A stretch of DNA of 64,000 bases from Phytoamicus setariae. Its GTDB lineage: Bacteria; Pseudomonadota; Alphaproteobacteria; Rhizobiales; Rhizobiaceae. Each line of letters opens with the position of its first letter. The stretch's first letter is position 1. The DNA lies in NCBI RefSeq assembly GCF_016722925.1, contig NZ_JAEQNC010000002.1, positions 248,001 to 312,000 on the forward strand. The letters run 5' to 3'. Under the pieces are notes generated by a model. It saw nothing but the letters and a program-made list of their open reading frames with translations, ran no database searches and had not been told where the DNA came from. A program made the translations under genes and the position numbers. This document shows positions 27,757-35,246 of this stretch, one piece after another.

Positions 27757-28218
27757 GTGGACGTGGTGTTAACAGGCGGTTACAAAGTGTCCTACGATCC
27801 CATGCCGGCATTGCGCAGACTTGAAACAGGCGACGTCGATGCGGCTTGGAAGGAACTCTGGAATAATCTCCACCATCAGGGAGACGTCGGCACGGCATCC
27901 TACGCCGCAGTTCCGGAGATCGTTCGGATTGCGGTCGAACTCGATTTTCGAGATTGGAATGCCTATGCGCTTGTGGCCACAATAGACGAGTGCCGCCTTG
28001 ACGACGGAAATCCAGAACTTTCTCCATCGGCAGGAATGCCATATTTTGCGGCTCTGACCAAACTTGCTGAGAAGGGGGCTTCAGAAATTCTTGCCTCGGA
28101 CGATGCTTTGCTAACCAGGAGTATCCTTGCGGTCCTTGCTTTCGCAAAAGGTGCTTCGCACGTTGGTTCGTTCGCGTTGCTGGCAACGGATGAGCAAGAG
28201 GAACTGCTCGCGATTTGA
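27757..28218 (+). CDS. Uncharacterised HEAT-like helical protein
   Basis: 153 residues, starting at GTG 27757, one base after the citramalate synthase stop. Helical and Ala/Leu-rich: WKELWNNLHHQGDVGTASYA, AVPEIVRIAVEL, YFAALTKLAEKGASEIL, RSILAVLAFAKGASHVGSFA. This looks like HEAT-type repeats, a build seen in some immunity-like proteins, but no toxin gene is adjacent and no family is firmly recognised. An ATG at 27802 (MPALRRL) is an alternative start. Confidence 0.55.
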   Translation: MDVVLTGGYKVSYDPMPALRRLETGDVDAAWKELWNNLHHQGDVGTASYAAVPEIVRIAVELDFRDWNAYALVATIDECRLDDGNPELSPSAGMPYFAALTKLAEKGASEILASDDALLTRSILAVLAFAKGASHVGSFALLATDEQEELLAI

Positions 28219-28322
28219 AGACACGGCGGGCGAATTGCAATCCTCCGCCTTTCCCTGCTAGCATCCATGCGTTGCAGGATACGCTGCGTGACCGATGAAA
28301 TTCCGGATATGAAAGGCAATGC

Positions 28323-28916
28323 ATGTCGAAGGCCGATCTCAACCCCAAAGTCGATGCATTCCTCGAGACGGCCAAAAGCTGGCGCGGGGAATTCGAGAAG
28401 CTGAGAAAGATCGCGTTCGACTGCGGGCTGACCGAGGAGCTGAAATGGGGCCAGCCGTGCTACAGCCTTGAAGGCACCAATGTCGTGCTGATCCACGGCT
28501 TCAAGGACTACTGCGCCTACCTCTTCTTCAAAGGCGCCCTGATGAAGGATCCGGGTGGCATTCTGGTCCAGCAGACGGACAATGTGCAGGCGGCGCGACA
28601 GATCCGGTTCACAAGCCTCGAGCAGATCGCTTCGATGGATAATGTCTTGAAGGACTATATCCATAACGCCATCGAGGTGGAAAAGGCCGGTCTTAAGGTG
28701 GAGCTCAAGAAAACGTCGGAGTTTTCGATGCCGGAGGAATTCCAAAGCAAGCTCGTAGAGTTGCCGGACCTGAAGAAGGCTTTCGAGGCGCTGACCCCGG
28801 GGCGGCAGAGAGCCTACCTCCTGCATTTTTCCTCGGCAAAGCAATCGAAGACGCGGGAAACCAGGATCGAGAAATGCGTGCCGCAAATTCTGTCAGGCAA
28901 GGGACTGGACGATTAG
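28323..28916 (+). CDS. YdeI/DUF1801-like protein
   Basis: 197 residues. The N-terminal ~110 residues (ELKWGQPCYSLEGTNVVLIHGFKDYCAYLFFKGALM region) fit the DUF1801/YdhG-like fold and the C-terminal half (LVELPDLKKAFEALTPGRQRAYLLHFSSAKQSKTRETRI) carries the YdeI 'bacteriocin-protection' helix pattern, including R-Q-R and the KTRE-RI end. Function is not established. GAAAGG precedes the ATG. Appears monocistronic. Confidence 0.8.
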   Translation: MSKADLNPKVDAFLETAKSWRGEFEKLRKIAFDCGLTEELKWGQPCYSLEGTNVVLIHGFKDYCAYLFFKGALMKDPGGILVQQTDNVQAARQIRFTSLEQIASMDNVLKDYIHNAIEVEKAGLKVELKKTSEFSMPEEFQSKLVELPDLKKAFEALTPGRQRAYLLHFSSAKQSKTRETRIEKCVPQILSGKGLDD

Positions 28917-29030
28917 AAAGCTCTGTCGCCCCCGTCTCCTTAGCGCAATATGCGGACATGGCGACCAGCATGTATTCGAGTTAGTATCGCAGCTGCCGAA
29001 GTCCTGTAGGCCCTATTCTGAAGACGTCCT

Positions 29031-30083
29031 ATGCCCACTGAACGAACGGCGAATATTATGAAAATAGATAGCGGTCGGGTAACCGATCCGGAAACGCTTT
29101 CGCCGCGGGAGGTCGCGGACGTATGCGATAAGGACGGACAATTGGTTGTTCAGTTCAGCAAATCCGAAGCTTACACACCTGCGCTTCTGGAAACTCTGAA
29201 TGAAGCTTGCCGACTGGTGGGGGAGCGCCTTCAAGTCAGGTTTTACGGACACTACGGCGCACGGTTCGATGCCGCGTTCCTGCGCTTTCTGCCTGAAACT
29301 CGGAACCTCGCGGTCGATTGCCTTTCCTGGATCGACAACGAAGACGAAATTGGCCGACTTCCAAAGTTGAAGTATCTGAGCTTCGGGGTATTCGAGCTGG
29401 ATCGCCCCGACTTCCTCACCACGATCGACCTTGGCCACCTGGAGCGGCTTTTCCTCAGCGAAAACCGCAAGCGAAACTTTGACCTGTCATCCCTGGCCCG
29501 ATGCAAGTCGCTGGACCAACTTTTCATTAATGGCCACTCCAAAGGCATCCACGCCATAGAAGGCCTGCCTCGGCTGCGATGGCTGACGCTCAGTGCTTTT
29601 GCCAAGAAACAACGATTGGATTTCATAGACGCCATTTTGCCCCTGAAAGAATTGACGCTGATCCTGGGAGGGCGCGACGACATCGACGATCTGTCGAGCA
29701 AGAGTGTCGAGATTTTGAAAATCGTGCGCGTCCGAGGCCTAGCCACGATGGGCGATCTGTCTCGTTTTCCAGCGCTCTCAACCTTGCATATCGAGGACCA
29801 GCTAAGACTTACAGAGTTGGGCCTGAACAGAGCGAACTTGGAGCGGCTGTGGCTGATCAACTGCAAGAACTTGGCGGCATTGCCAGGGCTGGATGCACAG
29901 AATCAGCTTCGGGAGTTTCGCGCTTCGCGTGTAGCCCTCGATCTGGACGCTTTACGTGATCGGAACTGGCCCTCGACGACACAGTCTGTCGCCCTGTATT
30001 CGGGGAGCAATAAATGGAACGACGAAGCGAGGGATATTCTTGCCAAACGAAATTTGGCTGGGGAGATCGATCAATGGGTATGA
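29031..30083 (+). CDS. Leucine-rich-repeat-like protein, function unknown
   Basis: 350 residues. From about residue 90 onward it holds irregular ~22-residue leucine-rich repeats (LPKLKYLSFGVFELD, LGHLERLFLSENRK, CKSLDQLFINGHSKGI, LPRLRWLTLSAFAKK, LERLWLINCKNLAALPGL), suggesting a solenoid. No signal peptide or membrane segment, so probably cytoplasmic. Start may be 29031 or the ATG at 29058. Neighbours give no functional hint; codon use looks somewhat less GC-rich than the housekeeping genes, hinting at acquisition. Confidence 0.6.
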   Translation: MPTERTANIMKIDSGRVTDPETLSPREVADVCDKDGQLVVQFSKSEAYTPALLETLNEACRLVGERLQVRFYGHYGARFDAAFLRFLPETRNLAVDCLSWIDNEDEIGRLPKLKYLSFGVFELDRPDFLTTIDLGHLERLFLSENRKRNFDLSSLARCKSLDQLFINGHSKGIHAIEGLPRLRWLTLSAFAKKQRLDFIDAILPLKELTLILGGRDDIDDLSSKSVEILKIVRVRGLATMGDLSRFPALSTLHIEDQLRLTELGLNRANLERLWLINCKNLAALPGLDAQNQLREFRASRVALDLDALRDRNWPSTTQSVALYSGSNKWNDEARDILAKRNLAGEIDQWV

Positions 30084-30190
30084 TCCGCCACACAATCTGC
30101 CTCCCATGGCCGCCCGGCCAGCCCGCATATAATGGAGCGGCAGGGCCGCTCCATGAATCGTGGCGATGACGCTGTAGATTGAACCCGAGG

Positions 30191-31225
30191 TCACGCCACC
30201 GGTGGGTTCAGCCGGGCAAACCCCTCTTGTCGATAGTACGGGAAATGCGGGTAGGGTGCCGTTGTCGCGCTCGCCTTGTCCAGCCGCTTGATCTGCTCTG
30301 TCGTCAGGCTCCAGCCGATCGCGCCGAGGTTCTGGCGGAGTTGTTCCTCGTTGCGGGCGCCGACGATCACCGAGGAGACGGTCGGTCGCGTGGTCAGCCA
30401 GTTGAGCGCAATCTGTGGCACCGATTTTCCGGTTTCGGCGGCGATTTCATCAAGCACGTCCACGATGCCGAAGAGCTTTTCGTCATCGACAGGTGGGCCG
30501 AAGGCGGCGGTGTCGTGAAGCCGGCTCTTGTCTGGCATCGGTTGGCCACGGCGGATCTTTCCTGTCAGGCGGCCCCACCCGAGCGGACTCCAGACGAGCG
30601 CGCCGAGACCCTGGTCTAGACCGAGCGGCATCAGGTCCCATTCGTAATCGCGGCCAGCCAGCGAGTAATAGACCTGATTGGCGACATAGCGGGGGTAACC
30701 GTGGCTGTCGGCGGCGGCAAGTGATTTCATGATCTGCCAGCCGGCGAAGTTCGAAACGCCGATATAGCGGATCTTGCCGGTGCGGACGAGCTGATCGAGT
30801 GTCGAAAGCACTTCCTCGACAGGCGTTGCCGCGTCGAAGGCATGCAGTTGCAACAGGTCGATATAGTCGGTGCCGAGCCGTTTCAGGGCATCTTCGGTGG
30901 CCTTGATCAGGCGCGAACGGGAGGAGCCATAGTCGTTGGGCCCATCGCCCATCGGCAGCGACGTCTTGGTTGAGATCAACACCTGCTCGCGGCGTCCCTT
31001 GATCGCTTCACCAAGCACCTCTTCGGAAGCGCCATTTGAATAGACATCCGCCGTATCAAAGAGATTGACGCCGGCTTCGAGGCAGATGTCGATGAGGCGG
31101 CGGGCCTCCTGAACATCGGTGTTGCCCCAGTGGCCGAACAGCGGACCGGAGCCGCCGAATGTGCCGGCGCCGAAGCTGAGGACAGGAACCTTGAGGCCGG
31201 ATTTTCCGAGTTGACGATATTCCAT
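30191..31225 (-). CDS. Aldo/keto reductase
   Basis: 344 residues with a complete AKR set: FDTADVYSNGASEEVLGEA (Asp, Tyr), STKTSL (catalytic Lys), DYIDLLQLHAFD (His), SNFAGWQ and the NADPH-binding VIVGARNEEQLRQNL. Substrate unknown. It is downstream of the MFS gene on the same strand with a 27-base gap, so they probably form an operon under the divergent LysR gene. Confidence 0.9.
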   Translation of the reverse strand: MEYRQLGKSGLKVPVLSFGAGTFGGSGPLFGHWGNTDVQEARRLIDICLEAGVNLFDTADVYSNGASEEVLGEAIKGRREQVLISTKTSLPMGDGPNDYGSSRSRLIKATEDALKRLGTDYIDLLQLHAFDAATPVEEVLSTLDQLVRTGKIRYIGVSNFAGWQIMKSLAAADSHGYPRYVANQVYYSLAGRDYEWDLMPLGLDQGLGALVWSPLGWGRLTGKIRRGQPMPDKSRLHDTAAFGPPVDDEKLFGIVDVLDEIAAETGKSVPQIALNWLTTRPTVSSVIVGARNEEQLRQNLGAIGWSLTTEQIKRLDKASATTAPYPHFPYYRQEGFARLNPPVA

Positions 31226-31252
31226 GGGATTTTCCTTTCTTGGGAGGGGAGA

Positions 31253-32425
31253 TCAGGCCGTGACCGTGCGGGCTGCCCGGCTGCTATCCAGGCGGAGGGC
31301 AATTGCGGTGAGCCCCAGCGCAATGAGCGGGAAGATCATGGCGATGACAGGCGTGTAGGCAAGGCCCGGGCCGTGATCGATGGTGATGCCGCCGACCCAC
31401 GCGCCGATGGCGTTGCCGAGATTGAAGGCGGCGATGTTGAGGCTCGAGGCCAGGCTTTGGCCAGCGCCTTCCGCCTTCTGCAGCACCCAGACCTGCAGCG
31501 GTGCGACCGTGGCAAAGGCGGTGGCGCCCAGCAGGCCGACAAAGACGATCGCGGCGATCTTGTCGTGCAGCGCAAAGGTCATCAGGCCGAGCGTGATCGT
31601 CAGGGCGGTCAGCGTACCGACGGCGGCGGCGGTCAGGTTGCGGTCGGCAAGCTTGCCGCCGACGAGATTTCCGAGCACCAGCCCGCCGCCGAACACCAGC
31701 AGGATCGGCGAGACGCTAGCATCGGAAAGGCCGGTGATTTCGGTCAGAACGGGTGCGATGTAGGTGAAGACGGCAAACACGCCGGCGTAGCCGAGCACGG
31801 TCATGGCAAGGCCGAGCACAACGGGCAGGCGAGCCATGGCCTTGAGATCGGCCCTCCAGTCGGAGGCCTCGGGCGCTGTCTTGTCCTTCGGCACCAGGGC
31901 GGCGATGACGGCGAAGGCAACGAGGCCGATCACGGTTACCGCCCAGAAGGTCGTGCGCCAGCCGAATTGCTGGCCGAGCCAGGTGCCGGCGGGCACGCCG
32001 AGGATATTGGCAACAGTCAGTCCGGTAAACATCACCGCGATTGCCGAGGCCTTCTTGTCGGGGGCGACGAGGCCGGTGGCGACGACCGAGCCGACACCGA
32101 AGAACGTGCCGTGGGCAAGTGCGGTTAGCAGGCGGGCGGCCATCAGCAATTCATAGGTCGGGGCCAGCGCGCAAGCGAGGTTGCCTGCCGTGAAGATCGC
32201 CATCAGACCGAGAAGCGTGGTCTTGCGCGGCCAGCGGTTGGTGATCGAAGTCAAGACCGGTGCACCGACAACGACGCCGAGCGCATAGCCCGAGATCAGC
32301 AGTCCGGCGGCGGCGATGGAGACATGAAGGTCCTGGCCGACATCGATGAGCAATCCCATGATGACGAATTCGGTGACGCCTATGCCAAAGGCACCGGCGG
32401 TGAGGGCATAAAGAGCGAGAGGCAT
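31253..32425 (-). CDS. MFS transporter (DHA1/arabinose-efflux type)
   Basis: 390 residues with 12 predicted membrane segments. MPLALYALTAGAFGIGVTEFVIMGLL is the typical start of AraJ/NepI/YdhP-like exporters, and PVLTSITNRWPRKTTLLG is the cytoplasmic loop 2-3 motif. Likely an efflux pump for a small molecule; substrate unknown. Upstream gene of the AKR operon and divergent from the LysR regulator. Confidence 0.9.
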   Translation of the reverse strand: MPLALYALTAGAFGIGVTEFVIMGLLIDVGQDLHVSIAAAGLLISGYALGVVVGAPVLTSITNRWPRKTTLLGLMAIFTAGNLACALAPTYELLMAARLLTALAHGTFFGVGSVVATGLVAPDKKASAIAVMFTGLTVANILGVPAGTWLGQQFGWRTTFWAVTVIGLVAFAVIAALVPKDKTAPEASDWRADLKAMARLPVVLGLAMTVLGYAGVFAVFTYIAPVLTEITGLSDASVSPILLVFGGGLVLGNLVGGKLADRNLTAAAVGTLTALTITLGLMTFALHDKIAAIVFVGLLGATAFATVAPLQVWVLQKAEGAGQSLASSLNIAAFNLGNAIGAWVGGITIDHGPGLAYTPVIAMIFPLIALGLTAIALRLDSSRAARTVTA

Positions 32426-32510
32426 GTCGGTTCTCTTGGAAACGGTTCTGATGCCGCTGAGATAGACAGTCTGGCGCCTGTGAACTAGAATGCCGGAAGT
32501 AAAAGGATTT

Positions 32511-32525
32511 GTGAGTTCAATTCAC
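32511..32525. promoter_or_regulatory. Possible LysR-type box between MFS and LysR genes
   Basis: GTGAGTTCAATTCAC has dyad symmetry and the T-N11-A spacing of LysR-type sites. It lies 4 bases before the LysR ATG, suggesting autoregulation and control of the divergent MFS-AKR operon. Confidence 0.35.
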
Positions 32526-32528
32526 ACC

Positions 32529-33434
32529 ATGGCACGCATCGACATCAACCGGTCCGGCGAGATGGAGGTCTTCGTCCGGGTCATCGAGCGGGGCGGATTT
32601 TCCGCAGCGGCCCGCGAGTTCCGCATGACGCCGTCGGCGGTCAGCAAGCTGGTCGGGCGACTGGAGACGCGACTGGGCACGCGGCTTATCAATCGCACCA
32701 CGCGCAAACTGCTGCTGACGCCGGAAGGCGCGGTCTTTCATCAGAAGGCCTTGCGCATCCTGGCCGATATCGAGGAGGCCGAACGTAGCGCTGCGTCGGC
32801 CGAGCAGCCGGTGGGGCGCATCCGCATCAACACCAGCGCTTCCTACGGCACCCACGTGCTGGCGCCGATCCTGGCGGAATTCCTGGCGCGCTATCCCGGT
32901 ATATCGGTCGATCTCATCCAGACCGACAAGGTTGTCGACCTGTTGGCCGAGCGCGCCGATATCGCCATTCGCGCCGGCGAGCTTGCCAGTTCCACACTGG
33001 TGGCTCGCAAGCTGGGCGAAACGCGACTGATGACCGTGGCTTCACCTGCCTATCTCGCCCGCATGGGGCATCCCCGCACGATTGCCGACGTCAACCGGCT
33101 CAACAGGCTGGGTTTCTGTTATGTCAGGGCGTCCGAGGGCTGGCGGATGATGGAGGACGGCGCAACCGAGACGATTTCCGCCAAGTCGAAAGTGCAGGCC
33201 AGCGACGGCGAGGCGTTGCGCTACATGGCGATAGGAGGCGTCGGCATGGCCCGGTTGGCTGGATTCAGTGTGCGCGCCGACATTGAGGCCGGGCGGTTGG
33301 TGGAAATCCTGCCGGATCGCATCATGTCCGAGATGGAGGCATTCCATGCCGTTTATGTCGGCCAGGGTGGCCAGCTGCCGGCGCGGATGCGCGTGATGCT
33401 CGATTATCTCGCCGAGTTCGGCAGGGTTTCGTGA
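32529..33434 (+). CDS. LysR family transcriptional regulator
   Basis: About 301 residues. The winged HTH is FVRVIERGGFSAAAREF then MTPSAVSKLVGRLETRLGTR and TRKLLLTPEG, followed by a periplasmic-binding-like effector domain (RIRINTSASYGTHVLAPIL onward). It is divergent from the MFS-AKR operon, the usual arrangement for a local regulator of efflux. The ATG at 32529 is chosen; an upstream GTG in the operator-like site is possible. Confidence 0.9.
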   Translation: MARIDINRSGEMEVFVRVIERGGFSAAAREFRMTPSAVSKLVGRLETRLGTRLINRTTRKLLLTPEGAVFHQKALRILADIEEAERSAASAEQPVGRIRINTSASYGTHVLAPILAEFLARYPGISVDLIQTDKVVDLLAERADIAIRAGELASSTLVARKLGETRLMTVASPAYLARMGHPRTIADVNRLNRLGFCYVRASEGWRMMEDGATETISAKSKVQASDGEALRYMAIGGVGMARLAGFSVRADIEAGRLVEILPDRIMSEMEAFHAVYVGQGGQLPARMRVMLDYLAEFGRVS

Positions 33435-33542
33435 TATTTGCGCAGGGGTCACTTTCGTTCCATTGATCAACCCATTCTGGGAATGAATTGGTCTGTGCCC
33501 GCCTGTTAAAATACACCGCTGAAAAAGCGGAAGGATTGAACG

Positions 33543-34466
33543 ATGGCTGCGTCGGATTCAGCGGGAAAGCCCGCAAACACGAATGAAGATACGCTGCCCG
33601 GCTTTCTCTTTGCCCTGACGGCCTATCTGCTCTGGGGCGTGCTGCCGCTTTATCTGCATGAAGTTGGGCATATTCCCGCAGCCGAAGTCGTGGCGCACCG
33701 GATCATCTGGTCGCTGCCGATCGCCGGCTTGGTGCTCGTGGCCATCGGGCGCACCGCGGATGTCCGCAAGGCAATCATGAACCCGGCGATGTTGGGTATG
33801 GCCTGCATCACGGCGGCGTTCGTAACCGTCAACTGGTCGATCTATGTTTATGCTATCGGCTCCGGCCACGCCCTGGAAGGCGCGCTCGGCTACTACATCA
33901 ATCCGCTGATTTCCGTGGTCATCGGCGCGTTGCTGCTCGGCGAGCGGCTCCGGGGACCGCAGATGATCGCCATTGGACTGGCCGCGATCGCTGTGGCGAT
34001 CCTTGCCTATGATGCGGGCGGGTTGCCGTGGATCTCCCTTGGCCTCGCCTTCAGTTGGGGCTTCTATGCCTATTTCCGCAAGACGCTGCCGATCGGCCCC
34101 AATCAGGGATTCTTCCTGGAAGTGTTGATCCTGACGATCCCGGCGCTTGCCTATATCATCTATGCGGAATCCACCGGCAGCGGTCATTTCCTCACCGGGC
34201 TGTCCAACAACGATACCTGGCTGTTGCTATTCTCGGGCGTTGCGACCGCGGTGCCGCTGATGATCTACGCCAATGGTGCCAAAAGGCTGAAGCTCTCGAC
34301 CATCGGCATCATGCAATACATCGCCCCGACCATGGTCTTCGTCATTGCGGTCTTCGTGTTCGATGAACCGTTCGGCAACACCAAGCTGGTGGCGTTTTGC
34401 CTGATCTGGGCCGCACTGGCCGTCTATTCGCTGCCGATGCTGTTTCGCAGGCCCGCCAAAGCCTGA
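33543..34466 (+). CDS. rarD: RarD/EamA family permease
   Basis: 307 residues with ten hydrophobic segments of the DMT superfamily. LTAYLLWGVLPLYLHEVGHIPAAEVVAHR, WSIYVYAIGSGHALEGALGYYINPL and IGIMQYIAPTMVFVIAVF (shown as separate conserved blocks) identify the RarD subgroup, historically called chloramphenicol-sensitive protein; the true substrate is unknown. AAGGA precedes the ATG. Its stop is 13 bases from the convergent LOG gene. Confidence 0.9.
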   Translation: MAASDSAGKPANTNEDTLPGFLFALTAYLLWGVLPLYLHEVGHIPAAEVVAHRIIWSLPIAGLVLVAIGRTADVRKAIMNPAMLGMACITAAFVTVNWSIYVYAIGSGHALEGALGYYINPLISVVIGALLLGERLRGPQMIAIGLAAIAVAILAYDAGGLPWISLGLAFSWGFYAYFRKTLPIGPNQGFFLEVLILTIPALAYIIYAESTGSGHFLTGLSNNDTWLLLFSGVATAVPLMIYANGAKRLKLSTIGIMQYIAPTMVFVIAVFVFDEPFGNTKLVAFCLIWAALAVYSLPMLFRRPAKA

Positions 34467-34478
34467 ACAGGTCAGGGC

Positions 34479-35090
34479 TTACATACGGGAGAGGACAGTT
34501 TCCTCGCCTTCGTCGGAACTGCCGGCTGCGATGATGGCCGGAACGATCGCCTCGATGTCGTCGATCACCATCGGCTTGACGAGGTGGGCCGTGTGAATGA
34601 ATCCCTCTTCGGACATATGGTCCAGAAGTTCCAGCATCGGGCGCCAGAAATTGTTGATGTTGGCGAACACCATCGGCTTGCGGTGGCGGCCAAGCTGGCC
34701 CCAGGTCATGATCTCGACGATTTCTTCCAGCGTACCGATGCCGCCCGGCAGCGTAACGAAGGCATCGGCCTCCTGAAACATCCGGTGCTTGCGCTGGTGC
34801 ATGTCCTCGGTAACGACAAGTTCGGTCAGTTCTGACAGCGAGTGCCTGGAAGCTTCCTTGTCCATCAGGAATTCTGGTATAATTCCGGTGACCTTACCGC
34901 CGTTGGACATCACGCCCGAGGCGACAGCGCCCATGATGCCGCGCGTGCCCCCGCCATAGACGAGCCTGAGCCCGTGTGCAGCGATGGAGCGGCCAAGCGC
35001 GCGGCCTGCTTCCATATAGGACGGATCGCGACCGGGCTGGGAACCGCAGTAGACGCATATGGATCGAATCGGGACAATATCTGCTTGCAT
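34479..35090 (-). CDS. LOG family protein (cytokinin riboside 5'-monophosphate phosphoribohydrolase-like)
   Basis: 203 residues. Both signatures are intact: VYGGGTRGIMGAVA and LPGGIGTLEE (115-123), with RKHRMFQEADAFV between. LOG enzymes split nucleoside 5'-monophosphates, releasing free cytokinins in plants and plant-associated bacteria; many bacterial members act as AMP nucleosidases or purine salvage enzymes. The start MQADIVPIRSICVYCGS is chosen; the open frame upstream runs antisense through the LysM gene. Confidence 0.9.
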   Translation of the reverse strand: MQADIVPIRSICVYCGSQPGRDPSYMEAGRALGRSIAAHGLRLVYGGGTRGIMGAVASGVMSNGGKVTGIIPEFLMDKEASRHSLSELTELVVTEDMHQRKHRMFQEADAFVTLPGGIGTLEEIVEIMTWGQLGRHRKPMVFANINNFWRPMLELLDHMSEEGFIHTAHLVKPMVIDDIEAIVPAIIAAGSSDEGEETVLSRM

Positions 35091-35246
35091 GGGATCGAGA
35101 TGACTATGCTGCGTCTGCACAGTCAAGAAAAATGAAGGAAAAGTGCCGTTTGTATGGGGCGCAAACGGCTCTACCGCTTGAGAATAAAGCAGGAAACCGA
35201 TAGCACCTAAGGTGGGGAATGGCGGAATCTCGCCGCTCGGAGATAG

